Part shown: in pieces, positions 9,111-17,884 of the stretch
Position numbering within the stretch: the first letter of the stretch is position 1
Layout of the letters: each line of letters opens with the position of its first letter
Origin: Pseudolabrys sp.
Lineage (GTDB): Bacteria > Pseudomonadota > Alphaproteobacteria > Rhizobiales > Xanthobacteraceae
DNA: 64,000 nucleotides
Direction: 5' to 3'
Assembly: GCA_026125895.1 (NCBI GenBank)
Contig: JAHCKG010000002.1
Location: 248,001 to 312,000, forward strand
Made by a program: the position numbers and the translations under genes
Notes under the pieces: model-generated
The model's input: only the letters and a program-made list of their open reading frames with translations
What the model was told of the DNA's origin: nothing
The model's database searches: none

Positions 9111-9192
9111 GAGCGCAGCGCAATCCGCCATTATCATTCAACGGCGAGAATCCTCGGCGGGTTACAGCTTCGCCTAACCCGCCCTACGCCGA
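9111..9192. repeat. Intergenic repeat (family R2), copy 1
   Basis: Contains CGCAATCCGCCATTATC, then an inverted pair GGCGGGTTA / TAACCCGCC and the end word GCCCTACG. A related copy in opposite orientation lies at 47573-47645 (AATCCGCCATTGTC on the minus strand). Both copies border AT-rich orphan genes. Confidence 0.7.
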
Positions 9193-9200
9193 GACGCATC

Positions 9201-9291
9201 CTTCGTCATCACCGGGCTTGACCCGGTGATCCCGCTTGGGAACGCACCGTGCCCGCCTTAGCGGGATGGCCGGGACAAGCCCGGCCATGAC
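9201..9291. repeat. Composite palindromic repeat including R1 copy 2
   Basis: Hairpin ATCACCGGGCTTGACCCGGTGAT (9208-9230), then the 28-bp R1 element at 9264-9291, an exact inverted copy of 7725-7752. Together with copy 1 it brackets the AT-rich island in inverted orientation. Confidence 0.8.
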
Positions 9292-9321
9292 AAATCGCGC
9301 CGAAATCGCTATATTCCGGTC

Positions 9322-9558
9322 ATGAAAACCAAGCGCCTGACCGAAGTCCTCGAACGCATCGAGTCCTGGCCCGCCGACGCGCAGGATGCGCTCGCCGACA
9401 TCGCGCGCGACATCGACACCAGCCTGACGCAAGGCGACTACGTGCCGACGCCGGAGGAACTGGCCGGCATCGACCGCGGCTTGCGTGACGCCGAAGCGGG
9501 CCGCTTCGCCAGCGCGGCGGAGGTCGATGCGGCCTTCGCCAAGCTTCGGCGCGCGTGA
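9322..9558 (+). CDS. Antitoxin component of a ParD/RelB-like module
   Basis: A 78-residue acidic protein (LERIESWPADAQDALADIA, then SLTQGDYVPTPEELAGIDRG and a C-terminal AAEVDAAFAKLRRA). Size, charge and the PTPEELAGIDRGLRDAEAGR stretch are typical of antitoxins paired with ParE/RelE toxins. The C-terminal half would wrap the toxin. It overlaps the toxin gene by four bases (GTGA at 9555-9558), so the two are translationally coupled. The N-terminus is not an obvious ribbon-helix-helix, so autorepression of the operon is assumed from the family rather than read from the sequence. Confidence 0.82.
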   Translation: MKTKRLTEVLERIESWPADAQDALADIARDIDTSLTQGDYVPTPEELAGIDRGLRDAEAGRFASAAEVDAAFAKLRRA

Positions 9559-9845
9559 AGGTCGTCTATACCCCCGCCGCGCTTCGCGATCTCGACGACA
9601 TTACGCTTTGGCTTTCGCAACACTATCCAGGGCTCGGCGCCGCGCTTGAGCAAAGGCTGCGCACCATTGTCGCCCATATCGGCCGCTGGCCGGAGAGCAT
9701 GCGTGCCTCCGCTCATCGGCCCGGCGTACGCGTCGCCCCGCTCGGCCGCTATCCGTACAGAATCTTCTATCGCGTCACCGCCGATACGGTGGAGATATTG
9801 CACATCCACCATGTCGCGCGGCAGCCATTCGACGAGACGCCGTAA
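9555..9845 (+). CDS. Toxin of the RelE/ParE superfamily
   Basis: 96 residues starting at GTG within the antitoxin stop (GTGA overlap). Sequence landmarks are VVYTPAALRDLDDITLWLSQHYPG, then RVAPLGRYPYRIFYRV and the C-terminal VEILHIHHVARQP. This pattern (alpha-helical hairpin, Arg-rich beta sheet with PYRIFYRV, terminal HHVARQP) is characteristic of ParE/RelE toxins, which poison gyrase (ParE) or cut mRNA on the ribosome (RelE). The terminal HHxARQP is more common in ParE-like members. The module sits between repeat clusters downstream of the AT-rich island. Confidence 0.88.
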   Translation: MKVVYTPAALRDLDDITLWLSQHYPGLGAALEQRLRTIVAHIGRWPESMRASAHRPGVRVAPLGRYPYRIFYRVTADTVEILHIHHVARQPFDETP

Positions 9846-9899
9846 GCCCGGATGAACCGCATCGAAATCCGACGGCGCTCCAAGCGGGCTACGCATCCT

Positions 9900-10022
9900 C
9901 CGCTCACCCCGCGAAAGCGGAGGCTGGGCCTTCCTTCGGAGCGCGCCGCAAAGACTGGGTCCCCGTCATAGGCGTTCTGAAAGAACGCCGTTCTTCGAAC
10001 GGCTATTGGCGGGGACGAGCGG
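9900..10022. repeat. Intergenic palindromic repeat (family R3), copy 1
   Basis: Begins CCGCTCACCCCGCGAAAGCGG and ends GCGGGGACGAGCGG. The same frame of end sequences occurs at 30759-30854. It contains internal hairpins, for example GTTCTGAAAGAAC / GTTCTTCGAAC around 9973-10000. No gene. Confidence 0.65.
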
Positions 10023-10094
10023 TGTTTGTGACATCACCTCACCTCGTCACCCGCATGTCATCCCCCTGCCCCATTGCCGCGCCAGAGTGCCGGC

Positions 10095-10736
10095 ATGACA
10101 CCGCCTATCCCGTGGAACTACGACCGCGCCGAGACCATTGCCGATGCCGTCGTGCATGGCCTCGGCATTGCCTTCGCGGTCGCCGGCGGCGCGGCGCTGA
10201 TCATCGTCGCCGCGCTGTATGCCGACGTCTCGCAGGTCGCCGCGGTGTCAATCTACACCGCCGGCCTCGCCGCCATGATCGGCCTGTCGGCCGCCTACAA
10301 TCTGTGGCCGCTGACGCCGGTCAAATGGTGGCTGCGCCGGCTCGATCATTCCGCCATCTATCTCCTGATCGCCGCGACCTACACCGCCTTCGTGCTGCCA
10401 CTCAAGGGCGACGCGCTCGACGCCATCCTCATCGTGCAATGGGTCTCGGCCGCGGCCGGCATCGCGCTCAAGCTTCTGTTCCCCGGCCGCTTCGACCGCG
10501 CCGCGATCGCGCTCTATCTCGTCATGGGCTGGAGCGGGCTGTTCGTCATCGGCCCGATGGCGGCGGCGCTGGCGCCGGTCACGCTCGTCCTGATCGCCAT
10601 CGGCGGCGTGCTGTATTCCGTAGGCGTCGTCTTCCACGTCTGGGAGAACCTGCGCTTCCAGAACGCCATCTGGCATGGCTTCGTCCTGCTGGCGGCCGCC
10701 TGCCACTACGGCGCGGTCATGACCTCGGTGGTGTGA
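10095..10736 (+). CDS. Hemolysin III family membrane protein (YqfA-like)
   Basis: 213 residues with seven hydrophobic segments. Family motifs are NYDRAETIADAVVHGLG at the N-terminus, LDHSAIYLLIAATYTAF in the middle and HVWENLRFQNAIWHGFVLLAAACHY at the C-terminus. The conserved His, Asp and Ser residues match the CREST/PAQR-type metal site of hemolysin III (YqfA, TrhA) proteins. Bacterial members are inner-membrane proteins linked to membrane lipid homeostasis; the hemolysin name is historical. The open frame extends to a TTG at 10074, but ATG 10095 matches the usual start before PWNYDRAE. It stands alone between repeats. Confidence 0.9.
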   Translation: MTPPIPWNYDRAETIADAVVHGLGIAFAVAGGAALIIVAALYADVSQVAAVSIYTAGLAAMIGLSAAYNLWPLTPVKWWLRRLDHSAIYLLIAATYTAFVLPLKGDALDAILIVQWVSAAAGIALKLLFPGRFDRAAIALYLVMGWSGLFVIGPMAAALAPVTLVLIAIGGVLYSVGVVFHVWENLRFQNAIWHGFVLLAAACHYGAVMTSVV

Positions 10737-10798
10737 AGCTACTTCTTACCCTCCCCCTCCAAGGGAGGGTAAAGACTGAGGACGCCGCGCCATACTCG

Positions 10799-11051
10799 AG
10801 CGTCATCCCCGCCAACGGGTCCGCGCAAAGCGCGGCCCGATGACAGGCTCCGGCGGGGACCCATAACCCCCGGCCTCACGATACGACTCGGTCGGTGGCT
10901 ATGGGTCCCGGGCCTCGCTGCGCTCGCCCGGAACGACAGCGTTACGATCCGTCGTCCCCGCGAAGGCGGGGACCCATAACCCCTGTGTCCGCGATACGGC
11001 ACGGACGGTGGTTATGGGTCCCGGGCCTCGCTGCGCTCGCCCGGGACGGCA
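10799..11051. repeat. Two tandem imperfect copies of a GC-rich intergenic repeat
   Basis: Two roughly 98-bp units (about 10840-10937 and 10950-11048), each of the form GGCGGGGACCCATAACCCC ... TGGYTATGGGTCCCGGGCCTCGCTGCGCTCGCCCGG. Within each unit CCCATAACC and GGTTATGGG form an inverted repeat. A further half-hairpin precedes them at 10799-10840. No coding potential is supported. Confidence 0.75.
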
Positions 11052-11665
11052 GAATAAAAATAATATTCCTAGGACTATTGACTTCATCAGCCGGCTAGGC
11101 TTATCTTCCACCTATCCCGCCCCTGCTAGCGAGGGGTGTCTGTGCAGCATCTTCAGATGCGGGGCGGGGAGCGGTGGCCGGGACGGGGCGTCGGAGATGC
11201 GGCGCGAATTTCCCTCCCGGCGGTCCAAGCCGCGCCGGGATTCCAGCACGCCTCGCCGCGTGCCGGGGCCCCTGACGGCCGGTAGGCCCCAAAAAGCCCG
11301 CGTCAGACGGGCTCGGGCCGAGTGCCTTGGCCTCTACGGTGGAGTGTTGTCGTTCTGGAAAACGGGGCGATGACGAACGGTCGATCACCGGGAAACGGCG
11401 CGGAGCAAACCTATAAACATCGCGCGCGGGACGCCGGGGAAACCGGCCCTCCGTGGATACCCTGTGCACTTCTTGTTGCAACACCGTGCACAGACCTGCG
11501 GGGTCGCTAGGACCCCGGCGTTCCGCGCGCCCTCGTTCTTCAAAGGGTGCTGGAAATGCGAACTGGGAATGCGGCCTGCCCGGGGCCGATCAAACAATAC
11601 GGGCGATGATGCGCGTCCGTATTCCTCTTCCTTATCCCTCCCCGTTTTCGGGGAGGGATTAGGAA
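11052..11665. other. Gene-free GC-rich region downstream of pleD
   Basis: About 600 bp without a supported gene. Open frames on both strands are Arg/Pro/Gly-rich and look spurious. Palindromic words recur, for example CTGTGCACTTCTTGTTGCAACACCG, GTGCACAG and GGGTCGCTAGGACCCC (about 11460-11516). A short hairpin with GGGAGGGATTAGGAAGAG lies just after pleD. It is probably decayed or repeat-derived DNA. Confidence 0.45.
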
Positions 11666-11669
11666 GAGC

Positions 11670-13043
11670 CTACGCCGCTTCCTGCACGACGCGGTTGCGG
11701 CCGTCGCGCTTGGCGCGGTACAGCGCCTGGTCGGCGCGCTTGAGCATGGTGGCGGCGGTGTCGCCCGTCCCGCCGAGCGCCGCGATGCCGATCGACAAGG
11801 TGACGTTGAGATGCTTCTCGCCCTGCTGGATGGCGAAGGGCTCGGACGCGATCTTGCGGCGGATGCGCTCGGCCACCATGCCGGCCACCGCGATGTCGGT
11901 CTCCGGCATGACGATGACGAATTCCTCGCCGCCGTAGCGGCACGCCAGATCGATGTTGCGGATCGACTTGCGGATGCGCACCGCGAATTCGCGCAGCACG
12001 TCGTCGCCGGCGTCGTGGCCGTGGCCGTCATTGATCGACTTGAAGAAGTCGATGTCGAGGATCAGCACCGCCAGCGGCTTGCCGCGCTGGCTCGCCTGCT
12101 CGGTCAGCGCGCCGAGATGCGTCTCCATGTAGCGCCGGTTATGCAGGCCGGTCAGCGCGTCGGTGATCGCCATCTCGATCGACATGGCGACGTTGTCGCG
12201 CAGCCGGTCGGTGTAGCGCTTGCGCTTGATCTGCGTGCGCACACGCGCCAGCATCTCGTTTTTGTCGATCGGCCGGATCAGGTAGTCGTTGACGCCGATC
12301 TCCAGCCCGCGCACCAGCTTGGCGTTGTTGTCGGGCTCGGCGATGGCGAGGATCGGGATGCTGCGCGTGCGCTCGAGCGAGCGCACCTGGCTGCACAGGC
12401 GCAGGCCGTCGAAATCGGCCATGCCGAGCGACACGAGCAGCAGTTCGTAATCGCCCTCGGCGGCGCGGAACAGCGCCTCCTTCGGGTCGGTCTGCACATC
12501 GACGGTGTGCTCGAGCCCGAGCGTCGTCGCGATGCGCTCATAGGACGAGGCGCGGTCGTCGATGATGAGGATGCGGCCCTTGCGGCCGGTGTCGGCCACC
12601 GCCTCGCGCTCCGGGCTCTCGATGCCGATCTCGCGCGAGGTGAGCGCGCGCATGCGCAATTCGTCCGTCACCATCTTCAGCCGCGTCAGCGAGCGCACGC
12701 GCGAGATCAGCGCCACGTCGCTCACCGGCTTGGTCAGGAAATCGTCGGCGCCCGCCTCCAGGCCCTTGATGCGGTCGGACGGCTGGTCGAGCGCGGTGAC
12801 CATCACCACCGGGATATGATGCGTCGCCGGGTTCGACTTGAGCCGGCGGCACACCTCGAAGCCGTCCATGTCCGGCATCATGACGTCGAGCAGCACGATG
12901 TCGCATTCGGCGCGCTCGCACAAAGCCAGCGCCTCGATGCCGCTGAAGGCGGTGGCGACGTCGAAATACTCCGCCGACAGCCGCGCCTCCAGCAGCTTCA
13001 CATTGGCCGGAATGTCATCGACGACGAGTACGCGGGCAGTCAT
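11670..13043 (-). CDS. pleD: PleD-type response regulator / diguanylate cyclase
   Basis: 457 residues with architecture REC-REC-GGDEF. REC1 (about 1-125) has the acidic pair DD9-10, phospho-acceptor Asp53 in DIVLLDVMMPDMDG and Lys in FLTKPVSD. REC2 (about 155-275) is degenerate: the acceptor position reads LLLVSLGMADFDG, so it probably serves as a dimerisation adaptor, as in Caulobacter PleD. The GGDEF domain (about 295-457) keeps GGEEF and the inhibitory I-site RNID five residues before it, so it should make c-di-GMP with product inhibition. PleD drives the swarmer-to-stalked transition in Caulobacter. It lies 30 bp downstream of divK on the same strand, the conserved alphaproteobacterial arrangement. 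Confidence 0.96.
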   Translation of the reverse strand: MTARVLVVDDIPANVKLLEARLSAEYFDVATAFSGIEALALCERAECDIVLLDVMMPDMDGFEVCRRLKSNPATHHIPVVMVTALDQPSDRIKGLEAGADDFLTKPVSDVALISRVRSLTRLKMVTDELRMRALTSREIGIESPEREAVADTGRKGRILIIDDRASSYERIATTLGLEHTVDVQTDPKEALFRAAEGDYELLLVSLGMADFDGLRLCSQVRSLERTRSIPILAIAEPDNNAKLVRGLEIGVNDYLIRPIDKNEMLARVRTQIKRKRYTDRLRDNVAMSIEMAITDALTGLHNRRYMETHLGALTEQASQRGKPLAVLILDIDFFKSINDGHGHDAGDDVLREFAVRIRKSIRNIDLACRYGGEEFVIVMPETDIAVAGMVAERIRRKIASEPFAIQQGEKHLNVTLSIGIAALGGTGDTAATMLKRADQALYRAKRDGRNRVVQEAA

Positions 13044-13073
13044 TGCAACACCATGGTACGGATACGAGCGACG

Positions 13074-13445
13074 TCAGGCCGGGCCGAGAAAGTGCCGGAC
13101 GGTCTCGATGAACTTGCCGACCGAAATCGGCTTCGACAGGTAGGCTTCGCAGCCGCCCTCGCGGATGCGCTCTTCGTCGCCCTTCATCGCGAAGGCGGTG
13201 ACGGCGACCACCGGAATGGTCTTCAGCTCGGGGTCGTCCTTGAGCCACTTGGTGACTTCGAGGCCGGAGACCTCGGGCAACTGGATATCCATCAGGATCA
13301 GATCGGGCCGGTGCTGGCGGGCCAGATCCAGCGCGTCGATGCCGCTGCGGGTGCCCACCACGTCGTAGCCATGCGCTTCCAGAAGGTCGTGGAAGAGCTT
13401 CATGTTCAGTTCGTTGTCCTCGACGATCAGGACGGTCTTCGCCAT
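13074..13445 (-). CDS. divK: Single-domain response regulator DivK
   Basis: 123 residues, a lone receiver domain. Asp10, phospho-acceptor Asp53 ([14 protein letters not shown]), the Thr/Ala of [16 protein letters not shown] and Lys in YLSKPISV are all present. The sequence is close to DivK throughout, including [19 protein letters not shown]. DivK is phosphorylated by DivJ, dephosphorylated by PleC and, through DivL-CckA, lowers CtrA activity; it has no output domain of its own. It is the first gene of the divK-pleD pair and lies divergent from the DUF3572-dinB pair, with about 127 bp between start codons. Confidence 0.96.
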   Translation of the reverse strand: MAKTVLIVEDNELNMKLFHDLLEAHGYDVVGTRSGIDALDLARQHRPDLILMDIQLPEVSGLEVTKWLKDDPELKTIPVVAVTAFAMKGDEERIREGGCEAYLSKPISVGKFIETVRHFLGPA

Positions 13446-13572
13446 GTTCCGCCCCGTTGTCCCCAGGAAGCGCCAAGCCCTCGTTGTCGCGGCATCCGGT
13501 CGGCCGCGCCGGTGGGCTATGATCCACCTTCGACGTTAGTCTCGATTTGTTACGGAAAGGCAAACCCGATCG

Positions 13573-13872
13573 ATGAAAGGCCCCCGCGGCATGTCCCCGG
13601 AAGCCGCAGAAGCGCTTGCAATTCAAGCACTTGGCTTCCTGGCTGAGGATTCCGAAAGGTTAACCCGTTTCTTCTCCGTCACCGGGCTCGATCCGGACGG
13701 GATTCGCGAGGCGGCGGGCGCGCCCGGCTTCCTTGCCGGCGTGCTCGCTTATCTTGCCTCCGACGAGGCGATGGCCCGGGAATTCACGGCCGCCGCGTCC
13801 TGCGCGCCGGACGACATCTTCCGCGCCCATACCGCGCTCGGCGGTCAGCCCTGGGAGCGCGAAATCCCGTGA
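13573..13872 (+). CDS. DUF3572 family protein
   Basis: A 99-residue soluble helical protein. The phrases [34 protein letters not shown] and [15 protein letters not shown] are typical of DUF3572, a family I know only from alphaproteobacteria and without known function. Its stop overlaps the dinB start by four bases (GTGA), so it is translationally coupled to DNA polymerase IV. That conserved coupling hints at a link to DNA damage tolerance, but nothing in the sequence shows one. Confidence 0.85.
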   Translation: MKGPRGMSPEAAEALAIQALGFLAEDSERLTRFFSVTGLDPDGIREAAGAPGFLAGVLAYLASDEAMAREFTAAASCAPDDIFRAHTALGGQPWEREIP

Positions 13873-15131
13873 CCGCGTTCTGCCGCGATTGCCTGACCGA
13901 CACGGCCGAGACAGCCAAGGGACGTTCCCTGCGCTGTCCGGCCTGCGGCTCGCCGCGGCTCCTGCGTCATGCGGATCTGGCGACGCTGACGGTCGCGCAT
14001 ATCGATTGCGACGCCTTCTACGCCACGATCGAAAAACGCGACGATCCTTCGCTCGCCGACAAGCCGCTGATCATCGGCGGCGGCAAGCGCGGCGTGGTAT
14101 CGACCTGTTGTTACATCGCCCGCACTTACGGCGTGCGCTCGGCGATGCCGATGTTCCAGGCAATGAGCTTGTGCCCGCACGCCACCGTGCTCAAGCCGAA
14201 CATGGCGAAGTATGTCGCGGTCGGCCGCCAGGTGCGCGCCGCAATGCTGGCGCTGACGCCGCTGGTCGAGCCGCTGTCGATCGACGAAGCCTTTCTCGAC
14301 CTCACCGGCACCGAGCGCCTGCACGGCATGAGCGCCGCCAAGGTACTGGCGCGCCTTGCCCGCGACATCGAGCGCGACATCGGCATCACCGTCTCGATCG
14401 GTCTGTCGGCCAACAAGTTCCTTGCCAAGATCGCCTCCGATCTCGACAAGCCGCGGGGCTTTGCCGTCATCAGCCCGGCCGAGGCGGCAGCGTTTCTGGC
14501 GCCCCGCCCTGTCGGTTTCATCTACGGCGTCGGCGCGGTCAGCGCCGCCAAGCTCGCCTCCGACGGCTTCCGCACCATCGCCGACCTGCAGCGCGCCGAC
14601 GAGCGCGACCTGATGCGGCGCTATGGCGAGGAAGGCTTGCGGCTGTCGCGCCTGGCGCGCGGCATCGATACACGCAAAGTCGATCCCGAACGCGAGACCA
14701 AGAGCGTGTCGTCGGAGACGACGTTCAACACCGACATCAGCGACTTTCGTCCGCTGGAGCTGACCCTGTGGGAGCTGACCGAGAAGGTGTCGGCCCGGCT
14801 CAAGGCCTCACATCTGGCGGGTTCCACCGTAACGCTGAAGCTCAAGAGCGCTGACTTCAAGATCCGCACCCGCGCCCGCTCGCTGTCCGCGCCGACCCAG
14901 CTCGCCGGCCGTATCTTCGCCGCCGGCCGCGACATGCTGCGCAATGAGGTCGGCGGCACGCGTTACCGGCTGATCGGCATCGGCGTCAGCAGCCTCGAGG
15001 ATGCGGTCGGCGAGGACATGGCCGATCTCATCGACCGCCGCGGCGCGCTCGCCGAACACGCGGTCGATAAACTGCGAGAGAAGTTTGGCAAGGCCGCGGT
15101 GGTGAAGGGTCTGGCGATCGAGGAGGAGTGA
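13869..15131 (+). CDS. dinB: DNA polymerase IV (Y-family translesion polymerase)
   Basis: 420 residues from GTG 13869. The catalytic metal ligands are present: [19 protein letters not shown] (palm, first Asp) and [13 protein letters not shown] (Asp-Glu pair). Fingers ([22 protein letters not shown]), thumb HhH ([19 protein letters not shown]) and little-finger regions follow in order. An N-terminal extension of about 45 residues carries two Cys pairs (CRDC, CPACG) that probably form a zinc ribbon, a feature of many rhizobial DinB proteins. DinB bypasses lesions and is error-prone. No LexA box of the rhizobial GTTC-N7-GTTC type was found upstream, so SOS control is not shown. Confidence 0.95.
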   Translation: MTAFCRDCLTDTAETAKGRSLRCPACGSPRLLRHADLATLTVAHIDCDAFYATIEKRDDPSLADKPLIIGGGKRGVVSTCCYIARTYGVRSAMPMFQAMSLCPHATVLKPNMAKYVAVGRQVRAAMLALTPLVEPLSIDEAFLDLTGTERLHGMSAAKVLARLARDIERDIGITVSIGLSANKFLAKIASDLDKPRGFAVISPAEAAAFLAPRPVGFIYGVGAVSAAKLASDGFRTIADLQRADERDLMRRYGEEGLRLSRLARGIDTRKVDPERETKSVSSETTFNTDISDFRPLELTLWELTEKVSARLKASHLAGSTVTLKLKSADFKIRTRARSLSAPTQLAGRIFAAGRDMLRNEVGGTRYRLIGIGVSSLEDAVGEDMADLIDRRGALAEHAVDKLREKFGKAAVVKGLAIEEE

Positions 15132-15137
15132 GTTTGC

Positions 15138-15225
15138 CTTGTCCCGGGCGCGGCGCAACGTGGAGCGAAGCGTAACGGTCCCGGCTCGCAATGCACCGCT
15201 TCGCGCTGCATTGCGTCCGGGACAA
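15138..15225. repeat. Intergenic palindromic repeat (family R4)
   Basis: Outer inverted repeat CTTGTCCCGGGCG / CGTCCGGGACAAG, with inner hairpins around GGAGCGAAGCG and CCGCTTCGCGC. It lies between the convergent dinB and eipB genes and could terminate both. Confidence 0.7.
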
Positions 15226-15230
15226 GTCCG

Positions 15231-16133
15231 TCACTTACACGCCTTCTCCTTCTTCAACTCCAGCGAGGTCAGGTCACCCTTGATGGAGAAGTCGCTGTAA
15301 TACAGCGTCAGCGCCCGCGAGATGCCGTTCTCGTAAAGCTCGAAGGCGATGGAATAGACCGGCGTCTGCTCGCCCTTCTGCTCGGCTTCCTCGCTCTTCT
15401 TGTCGAAATAGCTGATCGTCACCGGCCAGCGCGTCATGCCGGCGAGCGCCGGTATCTTCGCGCCGGCGTCGTTGACCGGGCTCTTAGCCGGATCGATCGG
15501 CTGCCCGATCACGGTCAGCGTGTTGTAGAGCTTCTCGCCGGACTCGGACCCGTCATAGACCGGAAACTCAAGGATGGTCTTGCCGGCGCGCGCCGCTTCG
15601 ACAATGCGGCGCATGTGCTCGGTCGGAAACACCACATCGGCCGGCACCGTGAAGGTCTTGTCCTTCGGCTGCTTGAGATCGACCGAAACCGCGGACGCCT
15701 TGCGCTCGGCGCTGCCGTCGACCGTGTCGGTGGTCTTGTCGTTGATCAAGTTCTCTGAATTGAATCGGAATTTGCTGGCGTCGTTGTTTTCCCAGGTGGT
15801 CGAACGCAGGTCGCTCAGCACGGTCTTGCCCTCGCCGGAGTCGAGCTCGGAGACCTGGCGGAAATTCAGCTCATAACCTTCGCAGGCGCTGCCGGAGAAG
15901 TCGTAGAGGATGCGGCCGCGCACCGCCTGGACGCCGCGGGCGCCACTCGATTGCGCCAGCTTGAGGTCGTAGACGGCGCGGTGCGAGGCCAGCACGACGG
16001 GCTTGGCCGCCTCGCTGTTCGGCACCGGCGCCGCGATCGGGGCAGCGTCTGCCGGGTGTTCGAGAACACCCGCACAAAGCGCCGCGACAACGGCCAGGAT
16101 CGGAAGGGCAATGGCGTAGGGACTGGTTTTCAT
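15231..16133 (-). CDS. eipB: Cell envelope integrity protein EipB (DUF1849)
   Basis: 300 residues with a signal peptide (start MKTSPYAIALPILAVVAAL, cleavage after about ADAAP). The mature part matches EipB: VVLASHRAVYDLKLAQSSGARGV, GRILYDFSGSACEGYELNFRQ, then RSTTWENNDASKFRF and a C-terminal ALTLYYSDFSIKGDL ending in EKACK. EipB is a periplasmic beta-spiral protein needed for envelope integrity in Brucella. Its disulfide joins one N-proximal and one C-terminal Cys, and both candidate cysteines are present. The frame is open far upstream, to 16697, but that part is antisense to ridA and lacks family similarity, so the signal-peptide Met at 16133 is the start. Confidence 0.92.
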   Translation of the reverse strand: MKTSPYAIALPILAVVAALCAGVLEHPADAAPIAAPVPNSEAAKPVVLASHRAVYDLKLAQSSGARGVQAVRGRILYDFSGSACEGYELNFRQVSELDSGEGKTVLSDLRSTTWENNDASKFRFNSENLINDKTTDTVDGSAERKASAVSVDLKQPKDKTFTVPADVVFPTEHMRRIVEAARAGKTILEFPVYDGSESGEKLYNTLTVIGQPIDPAKSPVNDAGAKIPALAGMTRWPVTISYFDKKSEEAEQKGEQTPVYSIAFELYENGISRALTLYYSDFSIKGDLTSLELKKEKACK

Positions 16134-16307
16134 GCTCAACCTTGGCGGCAAATGCGGCGCGATCAGGCGCGATGATAGGGGCAAGATCGAGGCGCGTCCC
16201 CTGCCCCCTTCGGCCGATCCCCGGCTTCCCGGGCCGCCTTGCGCCCCGGCGGCCAATCGGCCAAGACTTCGCGGCTCATACCATGCCCTTCGCGAAAGGA
16301 AGACCTT

Positions 16308-16775
16308 ATGGCCGGCGCCATCGACAAGAAGCTCACCGATCTCGGAATCACCTTGCCGACGCCGGCGGCGCCGATCGCCAACTATGTTGCGACAGTTCGT
16401 AGCGGCAATCTGATCACCGTGTCGGGCCAGCTCTGCTTTGGCGACGAAGGCAAGCTGGTAGCGACCGGCCAGCTCGGCGGCGGCGTCTCGCTGGAGGACG
16501 GCCAGAAGGCGGCGCGGGCCTGCGCCGTCAACCTCATCGCCCAGCTCAAGGCCGCCGTCGGCGATCTCGACAAGGTGGTCCGCGTGATCCGCCTCGGCGG
16601 CTTCATCAATTCGGCGCCGGGCTATGCGGACGGCCCGAAGGTGATGAACGGCGCCTCCGACCTTATGGTGGAGGTATTCGGCGACAAAGGCCGCCACGCC
16701 CGCTCCACCGTCGGCGTCTCGGCGCTGCCGGCCAATGCCGCGGTCGAGGTCGAAGGCCTGTTCGAAGTCGGCTGA
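16308..16775 (+). CDS. RidA family protein (YjgF/YER057c/UK114)
   Basis: 155 residues. RidA-type enamine/imine deaminases speed the release of ammonia from reactive 2-aminoacrylate intermediates; this longer subgroup (about 150 residues) is less well studied. Landmarks are RSGNLITVSGQLCF, ACAVNLIAQLKAAVGDLDKV, VRVIRLGGFINSAPGY and the C-terminal HARSTVGVSALPANAAVEVE, including the conserved Arg that binds the carboxylate. AAAGGAAG ends six bases before ATG 16308 and fixes the start; the upstream open frame is leader. The phosphodiesterase gene follows after 5 bp, implying one operon. Confidence 0.92.
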   Translation: MAGAIDKKLTDLGITLPTPAAPIANYVATVRSGNLITVSGQLCFGDEGKLVATGQLGGGVSLEDGQKAARACAVNLIAQLKAAVGDLDKVVRVIRLGGFINSAPGYADGPKVMNGASDLMVEVFGDKGRHARSTVGVSALPANAAVEVEGLFEVG

Positions 16776-16780
16776 CGGCC

Positions 16781-17530
16781 ATGGCCCGGCTCGATTGGCT
16801 CACCGAACGGCCGATCGCACATCGCGGCCTGCATGACGCCGCGGCCGGAGTCATCGAGAACACGGCGTCCGCTTTCACAGCCGCCATCGCCGGCTATTAC
16901 GGTATCGAGTGCGACGTGCAGGTGAGCGCCGACGGCGAAGCCATCGTGCATCACGATGACGCGCTCGGCCGCCTCACCGAGGGCTCCGCTCCGCTCGCAA
17001 GCCAAACCGCGGCGGCGCTCAAGGCCGTGGCCTTCACGGCCACCACGGACCGCATGCTGACGCTGGGCGAACTCTGCGATCTGGTCGGTGGCCGCGTGCC
17101 GCTGCTGATCGAGATCAAGAGCCGCTTCGACGGCGACCTGCGGCTCACCCGCCGCGTCGCGAACGTCCTCACCGGCTATCGCGGTCCGGTCGCGGCGATG
17201 TCGTTCGATCCGGCGCCTGTCACCGCCTTGCGCAGCCTTGCGCCCGACCTCACCCGCGGCATCGTTGCCGAGCGGCATTACACCCATCACGAATGGGACG
17301 CCCTGACGCCGGCGATGAAACGCCGTCTCGCCTACTTCCTGCATGCGCCGTCGAGCCGGCCGCAGTTCGTCGCCTATTCGGTCAAGGACGTGCCGGCGGC
17401 GGCGCCGTGGCTGGCGCGGCACCTGTGCGGCCTGCCGCTGCTGACCTGGACGGTGCGCAGCGCCGCAGACCGCGAGCGCGCCGCCCGCCATGCCGATCAG
17501 ATGATTTTCGAGGGCTTTCGTCCGACATGA
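16781..17530 (+). CDS. Glycerophosphodiester phosphodiesterase
   Basis: 249 residues of the GDPD TIM-barrel family, which hydrolyses glycerophosphodiesters to glycerol-3-phosphate and an alcohol. Catalytic and metal residues are visible: RPIAHRGLHD (first His), GVIENTASAF (Glu of the E-N-T motif) and IECDVQVSADGEAIVHHDDALGR (Glu, Asp and the second His). A later VPLLIEIKSRF supplies the metal-binding Glu. There is no signal peptide, so it is cytoplasmic (UgpQ-like). It starts 5 bp after ridA and is probably cotranscribed with it. Confidence 0.92.
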   Translation: MARLDWLTERPIAHRGLHDAAAGVIENTASAFTAAIAGYYGIECDVQVSADGEAIVHHDDALGRLTEGSAPLASQTAAALKAVAFTATTDRMLTLGELCDLVGGRVPLLIEIKSRFDGDLRLTRRVANVLTGYRGPVAAMSFDPAPVTALRSLAPDLTRGIVAERHYTHHEWDALTPAMKRRLAYFLHAPSSRPQFVAYSVKDVPAAAPWLARHLCGLPLLTWTVRSAADRERAARHADQMIFEGFRPT

Positions 17531-17608
17531 CCCTCCAGATTGTCCGGCGCTGGCGACCGCCCGATGACAAAATCCGGAACTCAAGGTTGAGATGAAAGTT
17601 GTCGCGAT

Positions 17609-17884
17609 ATGCGCTGGCGTCAGACCATCACTGCAGCACTTGCAATCGGCATTGCGGCCGCCGTCGCAATTCCGCTCGACAGCGCGAGCGCGCAAACATC
17701 GCATCAACGCTCCGTGCATAAAAAGAAAAAGCCCGTAAAGCACTATCGCCCCCGGCGCGGCGGCGGCGGGCAGATCGCCTGTACCGAGTTCGGATGCCGC
17801 CCTATTCCGCGCAATTGCCGTCCGCAAACCGGCTATCGCTGGGACGGTTTGCCGAGCGGATACGACGTTGTCGTCTGCCGCTGA
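17609..17884 (+). CDS. Small secreted Cys4 protein, tandem paralogue 1
   Basis: 91 residues. An N-terminal signal peptide (AALAIGIAAAVAIPL, cleavage after SASAQ) is followed by a very basic linker (HKKKKPVKHYRPRRGGGG) and a compact C-terminal block, IACTEFGCRPIPRNC ... GYDVVVC. The block shares the pattern CTxxGC(R/K)PxPxxC-n-GYxVxxC with the two following genes. Four cysteines in an exported protein suggest two disulfides. No database family is recognised. An imperfect EcfG-like word (GGAAC-N16-AGTT) at 17576-17600 lies too close to the start to be convincing. Confidence 0.7.
   Translation: MRWRQTITAALAIGIAAAVAIPLDSASAQTSHQRSVHKKKKPVKHYRPRRGGGGQIACTEFGCRPIPRNCRPQTGYRWDGLPSGYDVVVCR

Noticed and set aside
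11101..11484. Possible gene in the region after pleD
   Set aside because: Composition is Arg/Pro-rich, there is no Shine-Dalgarno, and short palindromes and repeats fill the DNA.
13446..13572. LexA box between divK and dinB
   Set aside because: GTTC-N7-TTGT is the nearest word; it lacks the second GTTC half.
11811..13646. 611-codon plus-strand frame over pleD and divK
   Set aside because: Antisense shadow of two well-defined response regulators.
17576..17600. EcfG-like promoter for the first Cys4 gene
   Set aside because: The -10 word is AGTT rather than CGTT and the start site would fall at the ATG itself.
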